From NCBI RefSeq assembly GCF_018687715.1, contig NC_056752.1, forward strand, positions 54,530,653-54,594,652: DNA of 64,000 bases. The letters are read 5' to 3'. Each line of letters begins with the position of its first letter. The stretch's first letter is position 1. This document shows, one piece after another, positions 34,869 through 48,360 of the stretch. The notes beneath the pieces are model-generated. The model saw only the letters and a list, made by a program, of their open reading frames with translations, did no database searches and had not been told where the DNA came from. A program made the position numbers and the translations under genes. The DNA is from Carya illinoinensis (Eukaryota; Streptophyta; Magnoliopsida; Fagales; Juglandaceae).

Positions 34869-34997
34869 TTTACATTTTTATTTTCTGTCAATAGCTTAAT
34901 GGTCCGATGACATATGACTTAATTTTTTAAATAGGAAATTTGGGTTCGAAACCCTCTACCCTTATATAAAAAAAAAAAAATACTAGTTTACATTTTT
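34869..34997 (+). mobile_element. tRNA-derived SINE with perfect 11-bp target-site duplication
   Basis: Tttacattttt is present at 34869-34879 and again at 34987-34997. The 107-bp insert between (34880-34986) has an A-box-like 'tagcttaatggt', a B-box-like 'gggttcgaaaccc' about 55 bp later, and ends in a run of about 13 A. These are the hallmarks of a RNA polymerase III-promoted plant SINE. Confidence 0.8.
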
Positions 34998-36020
34998 TTT
35001 TAATAGAATTTTTCATTATATCCTAATCCATTTCCTTTACAAAAAATCCTTAATCTCAAGCTGAATTAAACCTTTCTCGTATGTGCGTGCAATCATCATC
35101 AGGAGGAGATCAAGAAAATGTGAGAAAAGTATTTATCTAGTTAATATGCATGCTAGTACTGGACCTTCAAAAATACTTGTTCGATCGGTGGTAACACGTA
35201 CGTACGTACTTCAAGCACACATGCATGCAGCTTATACGTACAAGCTTATTATGTAATTACCAAAAACGATTAGGGCAGCTTGCAACGTCGACGTATTAAA
35301 TTTGGGTGGTCAAAGTTTGGCATTGACTTCATAGTCAAAGCATGCATATATATAAGAATGATTTTTGTATATATATATTAATGGTCAGGGATCGGCTGGT
35401 AGATCAATATATAAGAACATCATATCATATGAAATGTTGTTGGCGGCCGGCTGGTTACAATGCATACATGCATGCATGCCAACCTAGCTAGCTAACTACT
35501 TCTACTATATATGGTGAAAATATTGCACTTTCACGAGGCCCCCATCCCCATTTCATAATACCTACCACTTCTATATATGGGCGGCGCACGTACGTACTTA
35601 TCACTAATCTAGCTAGCGGTCCTCCTCCTCAATTTTCACCCATATATAATAAATTTGACTTTATTAAAACCCATTAAGTTATCTGGTTTACGTTCGAGTT
35701 GTCTCGTTAGTTCAACTCAATTAATTAAAACTCATTTATAGGTTGATAATTGTGTATGTATATATCGATTAATAATATAAGCATAGCACATTTTATAATT
35801 AAATATATACTATGTGACCTAATTATTTATACCTATATATTAATTATATTTCATAGCAATTTCATAATTTGTACAGTAGTTAGTCGGTAAGATTTTAATC
35901 ATTTTATAATATACTAGACATATAGATGAACCATGTATGAAATGTTGATCTATATTATCATATTATCTATATGTATTGGTAATTTACGTAGACATGTATA
36001 ATATATGATTATTATGGATA

Positions 36021-36166
36021 AATCACTACAAAAAAAATGACTTTTTGTATCAATTAAATTAAATGCAAAAAATACAAAATGATTGTGGAAAAAAACAATC
36101 TCAACCATTTTGTGCCTTTTATATCCTATTTAACTTTAGCAAAAAGTTATTTTTTTTGCAATGAAT
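36021..36166. mobile_element. CACTA-type MITE with 3-bp target-site duplication
   Basis: The element (36024-36163, 140 bp) starts 'cactacaaaaaaaatgactt' and ends 'aagttattttttttgcaatg', whose reverse complement is 'cattgcaaaaaaaataactt'. Arms match over about 25 bp and more loosely to about 55 bp, so nearly the whole element folds back. AAT flanks both sides (36021-36023, 36164-36166), the 3-bp duplication expected for CACTA transposons. Confidence 0.75.
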
Positions 36167-37439
36167 AATAACTAGTTACATATTAATCATTTATAAATTT
36201 GTACAATTTCTTAATTTAATAAAGTGTCTATTTGTTGGTTGTAAAAATCTCATTAAATTTATATATTTTATTTTTAATTATCTAATTTTTTGTATATTAA
36301 TTAATTTTATTAAAAAATAAACAACTCTATCTCAAATTAGCTCGTGCTCGTTTAAGCATCAAACTCGAGTTAAAAACTTTATAACTCACCGAGCCGAACT
36401 CAAACAGAGATTATAAAAATCTTGTGGTCCGATTCGAACTTGAATTTTTTGAAATAAGCAAAACTTGGCAATGTAAAGAACGGCTCAACTCGACTGGATT
36501 ACAGCCGTGGCCCGTGGTGCATGCAAGAAATTCTGAGGGCAGCTCCTCCGGCAGCTGATCAGGACGTACGTCCACTTTGTACAGGTCACGATCATGATTA
36601 TTGTTCTCCAGCTGGGGCCTGGCCCCCCTTTGTGATCATTCACTTGTGGCACCAGAAAGTTCTGTGTACACACACATATATATAGCCAAAACGAAAGTAT
36701 ATAATTATTTAAGGGATGAACCGACGTACATCAACATGATCATGATTGGTGCTACAGGTAGAGTTGGTAGCTCTCCGTTAGGTAAAAATAATTTTTTATT
36801 TTTTTGTTTTTAATTATTTTTTAATACTTTTAAACATTTTAAAAAATTATAATAATATTAAAAAAAAATTTCTTAATCATTAAGGAAAAGAAAAAAAAAA
36901 ATTAGGCCAGCATGCACGATCTATTTATGTAATATTAATTAATACTATGTTGTGTTTAATTTCATCATTTCATTTATCAACGTAATCCCGTATAACAATA
37001 TTTAATTTCAAACCTTATTAATTAATTTAAGATATAGATATGTAGCTTAGTTAATATTCAATTAAGTTGAATTCATTACTCTTTGGTAGCTGACTTTCTG
37101 TTGTACGGAACAAAAAAACAACTTCAACGCCTTGCCCTCACTGCCCACCACTGGGCCTAATAACTTTGGGCCAAGATCAATTATACACTATTGTTTGGGC
37201 TGCCACGATTTCCCAAATGCATTGCCAAAGGCCCAACAGGTCCACCAAGTTGATACTAAAACCAAATGCCATTACCCATGGCAAGGCCATCTCACAAGTG
37301 GACGCGAATTTTAATTCTGTTTAGATAGAAGTTGGATTGTATATTACATTCTCTATCTCGTATTCATTACATAATATTTATGTAATATTATCCATCCATT
37401 AGTTTTTAATTTTAAGAATAAAAACACAATCATATCAAC

Positions 37440-37635
37440 AAAAAAACTAAATTATTTTATCTCATCTCATCTCATATAATCATTACAACTTTATCATATT
37501 TTCATATAAAATATAATAAACAATTTAACATTTTCAAATTTCAAAACAAAACTATTATTAAAAAATTATATTATAACAATATTTTATTCAATTTTTAACA
37601 ACATATCTCATATGAACTGTGTAACTAAACGAATA
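37440..37635 (-). mobile_element. MITE, gagatga-type, copy D
   Basis: It shares 'ctcatctcatataatcatta', 'aaaatataataaacaattta', 'ataacaatattttattcaat' and 'gtaactaaacga' with copy A at 13808-14006, in the same order and orientation. Confidence 0.75.
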
Positions 37636-38909
37636 TAAGAATATAGCATATAATAATTTTTCAATATAATAAAAAATTATCACATTACAAATATTACTAT
37701 TTGAAGGCTTTTATACTATACACCATCCCAATAACATAATTTAATGTGTAAAATTTAAATTTTAAAATAAATCATGTAACGTAGATAATGTGTTGTGTAA
37801 ATATATTGAAATAGTACTATTCAAATAGGTTGATATCATCTAGATTCTAGACTATTAAACTTTCGCCTAATTTGAAAATTTCATATGAAATGTCAAATGG
37901 TCTAGAGATGCATTTAACTCTTAAGAAACTAGATTATTCAAGTCAAAATACTTTTATTTTCTATACTTTTATATATTTTTTTAATAGATTTGGTTTGGGT
38001 TGGGTGTGAAATGCTCGCTAGAAAAAAAATATAGTTTCGTCACTGACAACGTTTACAAAGAAGAAACACGTAATTAAGTAGATTTTGCCGTTCGTTGGAC
38101 GAAGCACGATCGTTGAATTTCTTATGGAAAAATATCATTCATTAGTTGGCTTGAACGGAACAACTTGGGAGACAAAGACAGGGGAGATCTAACTCGTAAG
38201 AATGAGAGAGAGAGAGATGACGCACGTACGTTAATTACAAAACCGGTCCATAGAGAACATCGAAGTAATTAAATTCATAAAAAATTGTCATATATGTTGA
38301 TACGGTCTATCATATTCAGGCTGTATCTACTTTACGTGTCATTATAAGCTCCGTTTAAAAATAAAAATAATATTTTATTTATTTTTAAATTTTATCTCAT
38401 CTCAATTTAAAATATAAAAATTCTCTACGTAATCTCAATCCTCCTACTTATATTTAAAAGCCTGAAAGCAATTTTTTCTTCAATATAATAAATATAATTG
38501 CGACTGCTTTTGAAAACAAATGCCAACCAGTCATTGCTTTGCTTCTATTCCAAAGCTTTCTACCGAATTACGATTAGTTTTAGAAAGTGCAATTCCTAAA
38601 CCCATCAAAAGGTGCCAAGTGGATCAAAATCTCAATTTCAAGACTACCATCAAAATTAATAAATCGATTAAGACATTGCGATTAGTATTTTCCAATTTAA
38701 ATTTCTTGTTCCTATCATATCCCTTTGATAATTTTTATACTGATTTGATGGTATATTTTAATTTTACAAATGATTTGCTTCATTTTCTTGTTGATAAAAG
38801 ATCTTAGAAATAATTTATAAAATTTATGAAAAACTGATGAAATTTAATCATCTCTTCCTATAAAGAAGATATTTTTAATAACGATTAAATAGAAATACGG
38901 TCACGGATT

Positions 38910-39060
38910 GGTTTGAATTCATAGATGATGTGATTTTAAATAAAAGATAAAAATTAAATAAAATATTATTTTTTAATATTATTATTATTTTAAAATTAAA
39001 AAAATTAAATTAAAATTTTAAAAAATTAAATTATTTATCATATTTTATATAAAAACTTGT
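38910..39060 (+). mobile_element. MITE, gagatga-type, degenerate copy E
   Basis: The core 'aattaaataaaatattattt' and 'attatttatcatattttata' match the family, but the terminal gagatga runs are eroded. It lies about 400 bp upstream of the synaptotagmin start. Confidence 0.55.
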
Positions 39061-39469
39061 GACTTAAATATAAAGAAATGTACGTAAGAGGAGGTAGGAT
39101 GTCATGTGACGGACCACATGAATATTATCTATTTTAAATGGGGTCGGGACGCTCCATATATTCCAGCTCTTTCCAAAGCATTTAAAACAATGGCTTTCCA
39201 GTAATGTCAGCTGGGAGGCCGAACTTGGGAGAAAACAGCTCGCAGTTGTTTCTTAGTTGTTCAAAAAACGTCTCTTTTAACTGGCGGTTTTCTTGGGATT
39301 TTATTTGTTACGTTTCCTTGTATAATCTTTATCGAGTTTTCTTGTTGCACATACTTTCTTTTTTCTTCTCTTTTTTTCTCTCAGAAAACTCACGCACTTG
39401 TACTTCATTTGTTCTTGATTTTTCTTCCTTCATCCTATCAGTTTCCGTAGTTCCTTGGATTTTCGGGAA

Positions 39470-42400
39470 ATGGGGTTTCTCAGCACTTTCTTGGGAATTA
39501 TTGGTTTCGGTTTTGGGATTCCTATGGGGCTCTTGGTGGGGTTCTTCCTCTTCATCTACTCTGAAGCCAAAGATGTGGAGGTAATATCTTTTACAGCTAA
39601 ATGATTTTTCCTATAAATAAAGAGTACAGCATTAAACGGCCGGCCATTTTTTATGGTCTAAGAATCTGTTGCAAGTTTGCAATAACACTGGACAGAAATC
39701 TCCTTGCTTTTTTAATTTTTTTTTTTTCATGAAGTTTACTGAGCCCGGTTTCTCTGTTTTACATCTTCTTGGATCATTCTAATTAAAAATTTCTGGATTT
39801 ATAAATTACCAAGCTTGTGTTAGCTGTTTGCTTTGTTTTGAATTCTATTTCGATGGATAATGGATATCTAAATTTCCAAAAATTACGAATGTAATTCTAA
39901 TGTCATCTTCTCTCAAAATGAGTGTTGTCTTCCTGTTCATTAAGCTCATGTCGTGAAATAGTTCGGTGGGAACCTTATAAATTGGCGTCATTATTATTAT
40001 TTCGGAACTTTTGTTGAAGGCATTGAATTACCAGGGTTATATATAAGCGATGTTTTCATCTTATACTTTGAAATGATCGTTCATTTCCTGATTTCTTTAA
40101 TCTGTTGTTTTTCTGCAAAGTAATAACACTGATCATATTTTGTTCCAACCTGACTGAGATCACCATTCATTTCATGGTTTTTTGTTGACGTTTTAGTCCT
40201 AGACTCCTATGTTAATATTCTTATAAATCCTGGACTTTGTAGCTCCCTTGAAATTTATGCCGCTATGACATCATTGGCTGCTAATGGTTGGCCAGAAATG
40301 TCGTGTGGCTTTTGTTGACGAGAGGAGATCCCTATGAAAAGTATGTAAATTGGGCATGCCCCTATTGAGAACGAAGTATGCAGTGCATCCAAAGATTGAC
40401 ATTTTGTGGAATAGAGTTATGAATTTTAAACCCTAAATTCAATTCTTGATTGAAACTCTTATAAGACACTGAACTAGTAAAATCAATTAGCAAATACATC
40501 AACATGACTATATGGGATGCTTTAATTTTTCACAATGAAGTGACTGGTTTCATTTTGTGTTTCATCTTGAAGGCAAAAACATGTAATGGAGACAAATCCA
40601 TTTTTGAATTACTAGAAACAAAATGAAGTCATTCAAAATTCTGTTCAACTAATGCAGCGGTTTCTTTCCAAGAGATGTCAAAAATGTCATCATAGAGTGT
40701 CATGTAAAGTAAAAGTGCCGAGGCCCTTCTTTTTATCCATTTTTATTTTTATTTAGAGTATGATTGTCTTCTCTGGAGCAGTTAGTCATGTAGTTCTAAG
40801 AATTGTTTCCCCAAAAGTTTAATGTAATCTGGTATTCTGTAGAGTAATAATAAGTTCCAGGCATGTTTACGGGGTGAAAAAAAAAAGGTTCAATTGAATA
40901 TTTCCATGATGCTTAAATAATTCAAAATAGTTAATGTTGCAGGATCCAGTTACCAGGCCACTCTATGAGTTAGATTCAAGTGCTTTACAAGATATTCTTC
41001 CTGAAATTCCATTCTGGGTGAAGAACCCTGATTATGATCGAGTTAGTATTGCCATACAGCCATCTTAGAACTTTTATTCCTCTTTCTGTGGTTGCTCTTA
41101 AAATTAATTAAATTTCATTAGTATGTTGATCATTTGCACAATTGTGCAGGTAGACTGGTTAAACAAATTTATCTCTGATATGTGGCCTTACCTTGATAAG
41201 GTAATATCCTATCTCATAACCTTTTTGGCTTCCTGTTAGAGTCTGCGACTGAGTGATTCTCGATGTCTAGGCAATTTGCAGTGCGATTAGAACCACAGCA
41301 CAACCTATATTTGCGGAGTACATTGGGAAATATCATATTAAAGCAATTGAGTTTAAGAATCTTAGTCTTGGAACTCTTTCTCCTGCAATATATGGTGAGT
41401 CTAATGCTATTAATTTATCTATCCAGTACATTTTATGCTCTCCTTCGAGATTTTAAATCCATTAGTGTTGAGGAGTTTAGGTTGTGATCTATCCATTATA
41501 TTATTTAAATTGCTTCAAGAATCCTACATGTATCTTCTATGAACTATGATTTGACTTAGAATGAGAATATATCTCTATGGCTGGTTTTCGTTTAAATAAA
41601 TTCATACACGTGGTGATGCCTATTAAATTGAAGCCACAATCATTGATGGTTCATCTGGCATTTGATATTTTTTTGGAAAATTTTGTGGAAGAACTTTCAT
41701 GCCTTTGATGATGACATATTTTGAACCAACAGAAGTTAGAGAAATGACATTGAGTCGGGAAAAACTTCTGCATGGTACCAAGGGAGAAAGCATAAAACAT
41801 CATTTAATAATTGTTAAAAATAATTTAGGTGTGAATTATCCTTCACAATTTTTTATATATCTGTTGATTATTAGTACATGCAACATGCAACATTAGGTTG
41901 CTCCCTATATATAAAAATTCACACATTACATAAGGCTTTCATAAACTTTGGATATTAGCAGATGACGTACATGATTTTAATGTCAACTATCAACATTCAC
42001 TAGGACATAGCAAGCATTTAATGGGTAATGCACCACATTTAATAGCTCTTCAATTATTCAGTTTGATTTATTTTATACCCCAGGTCTTAAAGTCTACGAG
42101 ACTAACGAGAAGGAACTGGTCATGGAACCAGCAGTCAGATGGGCTGGCAATCCCAATATAGTTTTGGGATTGAAAATATTGTCTCTAGAAATAACAGTTC
42201 AGGTCAGAAGAGGCTAAATGCATGCTTCTTAACCAACACGTGTGTCTGTGTGCCTTTCAGAAATTTGACTATGCTTCTTTCAGTTGGTGGATTTACAGAT
42301 ATTTACTTCACCACGGATAGCTTTGAAGCCTCTTGTGCCTACCTTTCCATGTTTTTCAAGCATTGTGTTATCTTTGATGGAGAAAGTAAGTAGGATCATT

Positions 42401-45400
42401 TTGCACATTGAATACATTTTACCCTTGAATTTTCTTAATCTAAAGGTGAATTGATATTATTGCTTTTTAACTAAGGTGACCAATTAGAATCATTTGGGTG
42501 TGATGATTTTTCTTAATTATCTGCAGCCACATGTAGATTTTGGAATAAATGTATTGGGAGGTGACATTATGTCCATACCCGGCCTCTACAGATATGTTCA
42601 GGTGCTGCACTAGTAAGTCCTCTACTAGGCGTTATTTTTTTATGACTTTCTAAAATTGGATAAGCACTCCCAATGGTTCTTTCATCATATCCTTCAAAAT
42701 ACATCACCAAAATCCCATTTTTCTATTTTACATACTGACTTTTACAATATGCCATACATCAGCTTATCTATTTTTTCTTCATATCATTTAAATAATATTA
42801 TTTATTTATTTTTAAACATTTTCTTTCTACCAATAAATTTGTAATATCCATATATTTTTTTATATTTACAATATATTATTATATATAATGTAATATAATT
42901 CAGTCTTAGAAACACAAAATAAAATTATATAAGTTAAATAAAAATAAAAACAAAATCAAATATGAAAAAATTGGATAAATAATATTTCCAAGATTTTTGT
43001 AGAAAAAAATAACATAGAGGTGTTTTAAATGATGAACAGTAAAAAGAATTTGTATTGAATTGTAAAAAAAGTAAAAGGAAATGAGGGAGTAAATGAAGTA
43101 TAAATAATAAAAAAATTATTTGTAGGATGAACAGTACCCGCTACATGTAGCGGGTTACTGTAGCAACTTGTATTTTACAAATCTTTTACATAATCGGATG
43201 GAGCTCATTTTATGAACATTTCTTCAAATATTTTACATTTTTTGTGTTATACATGAGCCATTGATACTGCTCTACGCAGATGACTTGTGCAAAATCAGGG
43301 TATGACTATGGATTAACCAACTTTTCAATGTGCTTGCAGGAGACTATTAAGAAACAAATTGCAAGCCTCTACCTCTGGCCCCAAACACTTGAAATTCCTG
43401 TTCTTGATGCTTCAACGTGAGTTTATGTGGGATGGCAGAGTATGCTTCATAAATTTAGTCATTTCCGTTCCTAAATATTTGTTTATTCAGAAAACATATG
43501 TTTTTTTGAAATTGAATAACGATGGTTGAGTTTCTCTACCACATATTTCATTTCTGGGTAGTTGACTCCATTGAGTATGAGCCTCGAGCTGTTTCTCTGT
43601 GTATGTTAAAATCTCATTTGGTGACCTGAGTTTTCTAAGTGGACTTAGTGTAATTTCCTGTCAGTAAGGTTCATACAGAAGAAGTAGAAGTAATAATATT
43701 AATTTATCTTTTTTTTTTCTTTTGGTCTTCCTATAGAGCGGCCATAAAAAAGCCTGTGGGGATTTTACATGTGAACGTTGTTCGAGCTCTTAAACTTTTG
43801 AAAAAGGACATCTTGGGGACGTCTGATCCTTATGTCAAGCTCAGCCTTGGTGGAGAGAGGCTCCCTGCAAAGAAAACCACTATCAAGAAGAAGAACTTGA
43901 ATCCTGAGTGGAATGAGAAGTTCAAGCTTATTGTGAAGGAACCTGAGACTCAAGTTCTTCAATTAGAAGTGTATGACTGGGACAAGGTTTTTTCCCTGCA
44001 CTCTGTGTTTAGTTGCTTTGAAAATAAAGGAAAGAGATCCAACTATGTTGAATACTTTCTGTCAGGTGCAGCAGCTTGGCTCAAGCCATAACAGAATCGA
44101 AACTAAAATCTAAACTTCTGATCTTTTTTTTTTTTTCATTTATATAATGTGCAAATGAAGCCTTATGTGCGGTTCTCTGTCTTTTGCTAAATGTCAGGCA
44201 TGTTTGACGTTTGAAGTTACTATTATGCCCTGATGTTTGAATGGATGAGAAATGATGAAACCATTTTTTTTAATTAATATTTTAACAAAACCCGAATTCA
44301 AGGAAGAAAGAATCCAAATAATTACCATAAATCATGATCAAGTTTTGCTAAAGTACACTTGAAGCTTGGATATATATATTTCTATAGAAAGCATATGTGA
44401 AGCAGTCCATATAAAGGTCAGAACACGCATACTTTTTCTGACAAATTAGAGAAGCATTCTTTAGAATAAAAAATCGAGATCACTATTTTTTAAAAGAAAC
44501 TGCAACGAATACCTGGCCTTTCTTTTGTTTTGTATTTATCTAGAATCTAGAAATACCATCCAAACGTGTCTAGTTGAGCCTTGCACTTGTGATGAGGATT
44601 AGTTCCAGGCTTTATCTATGTTATTATTTTCTTCTCCGTGTTCTTCACAGGTTGGTGGACATGACAGGCTGGGAATGCAGCTAGTTCCACTGAAACTGCT
44701 TACACCCTATGAGACAAAAGAATTTAAGCTTGATTTGCTAAAGCACACAAACATCAGTAATCCTCAAAACCAGAAAAAGAGAGGGCAAATTCATGTGGAG
44801 ATGAATTTTGTTCCTTTTAAGGAAGACAGTGCTAAGTTTAGTGGGCCACTGAATGGATATGGAAGAAAGGAAAGCAGATTTGATAGAGCCTCCAATGATG
44901 AGGTGGAGGCTGGAGCAGGTTTACTTTCGGTAACTGTCCTAGGAGCAGAGGATGTAGAGGGGGAGCGCCACAATAATCCTTATGCATTGGTTCTCTTTAG
45001 AGGAGAACAGAAGAAAACAAAGGTGAAATTTTCTTTTAGCCAATTTTGCATAGATATCGACACAATTCATATTACAAGTTGTATTTAGAAGCCTAGAATT
45101 GCTACAAAACTTTTCCATGTAGAATAAAATTTACGGCAAAACAGTCTGGTTTTTGTTGTTGTAGAAGCTCCCATATGTCGTTGGACAAAGGGTTTTGTTT
45201 CTCCAGTCATATGAACTGTTACATTCTTTTTCATCTACGTTCAGTCTACCCTCCAAATCTCCGATTAACTTGCAGATCAAATTGATTTTGCATAGATGAT
45301 AAAAAGGACTCGTGACCCTCTTTGGGATGAAGAATTCCAGTTTATGCTCGAGGAGCCTCCTTTACATGAGAAGATTCGTATTGAGGTGAAGAGCAAGCGA

Positions 45401-45655
45401 ACAGGCATTAGTTTTCGATCAAAGGTATGATTACCTTACCACCTTAGTCTTTGTTGCATTAGTTTAGTTTGTTCTGCATACTTGTCAATGTCCAGACTTT
45501 AGTTTAAATTGTTGTCTATTATTTAGGAATCATTAGGACATGTGGAGATTAATCTTACTGATGTTGTCCACAACGGCCGAATCAATGAGAAGTACCATCT
45601 GATCAACTCGAAGAATGGAGTGATACAGGTTGAGATACGGTGGAAGACAGTTTGA
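39470..45655 (+). CDS. SYT3: Plant synaptotagmin, SYT3-like
   Basis: Twelve coding exons: 39470-39580, 40943-41041, 41150-41200, 41271-41394, 42084-42202, 42284-42385, 42527-42601, 43340-43416, 43737-43986, 44651-45022, 45296-45424 and 45527-45655. All junctions are GT-AG and in phase, giving 545 residues. An N-terminal membrane anchor (about 1-32, MGFLSTFLGIIGFGFGI...) is followed by an SMP lipid-transfer domain (about 69-250, WPYLDKAICSAIR ... NPNIVLGLK ... MSIPGLYRYVQ), C2A (about 255-375) and C2B (about 410-535). C2A keeps acidic Ca-binding positions (KKDILGTSDPY, YDWDKVGGHD). C2B has Asn where C2 usually has Asp (ERHNNPYA), so it probably does not bind Ca2+, as in Arabidopsis SYT1. These proteins act as ER-plasma-membrane contact-site tethers. 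GGHDRLGMQ and FRSKESLGHVEINL argue for the SYT3 subgroup; SYT1/SYT2 are less likely. Intron 7 contains a long palindrome. Confidence 0.92.
43136..43155. repeat. Perfect 20-bp palindrome in synaptotagmin intron 7
   Basis: Acccgctaca followed by its exact reverse complement, flanked by near-matching arms (agt and act). The surrounding AT-rich stretch (about 42640-43240) with inverse-like ends suggests the palindrome belongs to a fold-back MITE. Confidence 0.85.
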
Positions 45656-46281
45656 GACACAGGACAAGACAAGACAAGACGAGCATAATATGGTTTCAAA
45701 GTAATCTGTTCTTTCACAGTACAGGATTATTACAAAGGAGTTGCAGCTTATAGGAGGAGGATTCAGACCAAGGCAGAATTTTGGAGTCACGAGTATTTCC
45801 ATTAATGTTTTATTGGTTAAATGCTAAAACGCTGCCCGAGTTTTGAGCCCTTTTCATTTCAGCTTCGTCACTTATTTATTAATTTCATTTTAGATCAAGA
45901 TCCATACACACAAGTACCATGGCCTCTCTTACATACACTTGAGGTCTTACCAAAATTCTGAATAGTGTTACGTATACTTACACTTTTACTTGCAAGACTC
46001 ATTTTATTACTTTTCTTTTAAATTTTATATATCATGATTTTCAGCATATTAATAATTAACATGTAGAAACGTAAGTATTTTATAAATTTTTTTTAAGTAC
46101 ATTTAACATTTTTAAAAAAAAAAGAGGGTTTGAATTATGGAAGAACCACACACAACTGGAGAATCTGTCTCTCAAGTCTCAATTATGGAAGAAACTATTT
46201 GTGCAAACTTTTCCTTTCACATAATAATTAAAAAGAAGAGTAAGAAAGTAAGAAAGAGACGTACATAGCGACAATCGATGT

Positions 46282-46387
46282 TGGACATGATGTTAAACAT
46301 ATGACCCCACAGGACGAAGGGATTAGGTATGACTTAACCCATATTAATCAACAAAAAGTGATATTATCATTAAGAAAAAGTTACTGC
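46282..46387 (+). repeat. Dispersed direct repeat, copy 1
   Basis: The segment starts 'ggacatgatgttaaacatat', passes 'gattaggtatgactta' and ends 'attaagaaaaagttactgc'. It aligns with 48970-49083 (ggacatgatgttagacatat, gattaggcttgactt, gattaaggaaagctactgg). Identity is moderate, and no terminal repeats are seen. Confidence 0.6.
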
Positions 46388-46688
46388 ATGGCTCCTCCTT
46401 TCCTGGTAGATGAAATGCAAAAGTCCTGACTAGGGAGGAAGCATGCCCCTATAGGAAGCTGTGGCTCTAAAGCACGTGAATAATTGGTACTTCTCAATGC
46501 CTGCTATTAGGGAATGAACTTGTTAATTAGCTCATGTGTAACTAATTTGACAAAGGTGTATAACATGACAGATTGACCCAACTTCACCTTTTAAATTGGG
46601 TTTCATGTTCACACTTGATTGATCAGGGTTGTAACTTTTATGGGGATAAATATGATTTAGTTAGCTTTCTTTAAAATGTTATAACTAG

Positions 46689-47226
46689 CATCGGAGTTAG
46701 GTTTGGTTCGGTTTGATATTAGTTTTATTTTTCTTAAAATTGATCAAAATAGGTCGGATTTCAATTTTCTTTTTTCTAATACTAGACTGGACCAATTCAT
46801 ATATATATATATTAGATTTTTATATTGTATAAAATATTTTTTATATGATTTTTTATATTATATATAGTTTTTATATATAATTCATATAATTATATATAAA
46901 ATAATTTTGTATTATATGATACATCACTAATTAATATAATATTAAATTTTAAAATCCTATATCACTATAGTCTATTGTATTAATAGTTATAATAATAATA
47001 TATCACTATATAATATTATATATTACAATATATTATCACTATATTATTATATATTGTATTATATAGTATAATACTATATAATATATCTGAAAAATAGGTA
47101 AAATTGAAAGTACTGGTTTAGGGGTGTAACTGATGTGATATTAGTTATTCAAATTTCAAAATAAGTATATACTGGTTTGATTCTAAAATATATCTAAAAT
47201 CAGATCGAACCGAACCGATTACGCCT
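46689..47226. mobile_element. Fold-back element with 'ggttcggtt' inverted ends
   Basis: The left end reads 'ggtttggttcggtttgatat'. The right end, reverse-complemented, reads 'cggttcggttcgatctgatt'. Between them is a TATA-rich core of about 400 bp with many short palindromes. The layout fits a large MITE or Foldback-type element; limits are approximate. Confidence 0.5.
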
Positions 47227-48037
47227 CTATAGAGTTTGAATAAATTTATTGTCTTTTATAATGATTTTGATATCTACATTGTTTTATGATAAGAAATGTA
47301 GCCTTCAACTATAGGATCAAGATCTCATCAAGTTCTTGTTTAAATTCAAAGATTTTAATTTATAATATCTGATCTAGATAATCCAAATATGTCAATTTAT
47401 TTCTTATTTAAAATCCTCAAATTTAAACATTTTTTTCAGTTATAAACTTTTTCATTATGAATACGGTATATTGCAAAGGTACTGTTAAATTTATTTAAGA
47501 AATATTGGTTTTGACTTGAAATATTAATATCCATAGTGCGATAATCATTAATGTGAAGAATGTATGTATATGGTTGGAAGAAGGCCGAGTTGGGGGGACG
47601 GTCACATCTACGAAAAAAAGTACAGGCAGATAGAAGATCCAGCCCAATCCATCCGGGCGAATCAATGTGGGTGGGGTGTCAAAAGAATCTGGCTGCCACT
47701 AGAGACACGGCATTGCATTAAAGTTCCCTTGGAATATATCACGTTTTAACGAATATATAGATATTATGCTCCCAGAAAATATCCGTTCCAATATTTAAGA
47801 CCGGATCTAGGAGTAGAAAGTGAGATACTTCCACTCTTCCGGCATATCAGGGCATCTCTTTAGTCCGAATCATGTAAATAATAAATACAAGTATTCTTTG
47901 TTTTTATTTATTTACTCTTTTACGTGGCAGTGCTACGTGATTTATTAAATAAATAAATAAGCTCAAACACAAAAGTGGTAAAAGGAATTTAAGGTTAATT
48001 TCAATCTTCATCTTTTTATATTTTTAAATGTCATTCA

Positions 48038-48068
<31 letters not shown>

Positions 48069-48360
48069 TAATAAGTTATGATGGTATCACGTCAAGAGAG
48101 CTATTTGAACTATATAATCATTACAGTAGAGAATATCTATAAATCTATACTCAGATAAAGATGACAATTATTTCCTTATAATTTTCTTACAACTATTTTT
48201 CGTTAAATTGATGGTAGTTATGTAAAATTGAGAATTTTTTTAATGAAGAAGTATGATTTTATTGGTCCATTGTAAAATGAGTTTTAAAGTAACTATAAAT
48301 ATATATATATATATATATTATAAACACACAAAAATCATACAAATGAATCATTTTTCTCTG

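Larger units (their letters stand above)
31906..39469. other. Gene-poor interval between PAL and the synaptotagmin gene
   Basis: No coding gene is supported in about 7.5 kb. It holds an AT/GT microsatellite (32545-32585), an AC-element/TATA module (33360-33417), a (TC)38 array (34245-34320), a SINE (34869-34997), a CACTA-type MITE (36021-36166) and gagatga-type MITEs (37440-37635, 38910-39060). A partial relative may lie at 38355-38470. Tracts of 'gcatgcatgc' and 'acgtacgt' recur near 35200-35600. 39100-39469 is the promoter and 5' UTR of the synaptotagmin gene. Confidence 0.55.

Noticed and set aside
34891..34951. Possible tRNA gene (A-box and B-box)
   Set aside because: The boxes are too degenerate and the rest does not fold as a cloverleaf; the target-site duplication and poly-A tail fit a SINE instead.
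47564..47749. Short frame MYMVGRRPSWGDGHIYEKK...
   Set aside because: Only 61 residues, no family recognised, AT-rich flanks and no intron or promoter support.
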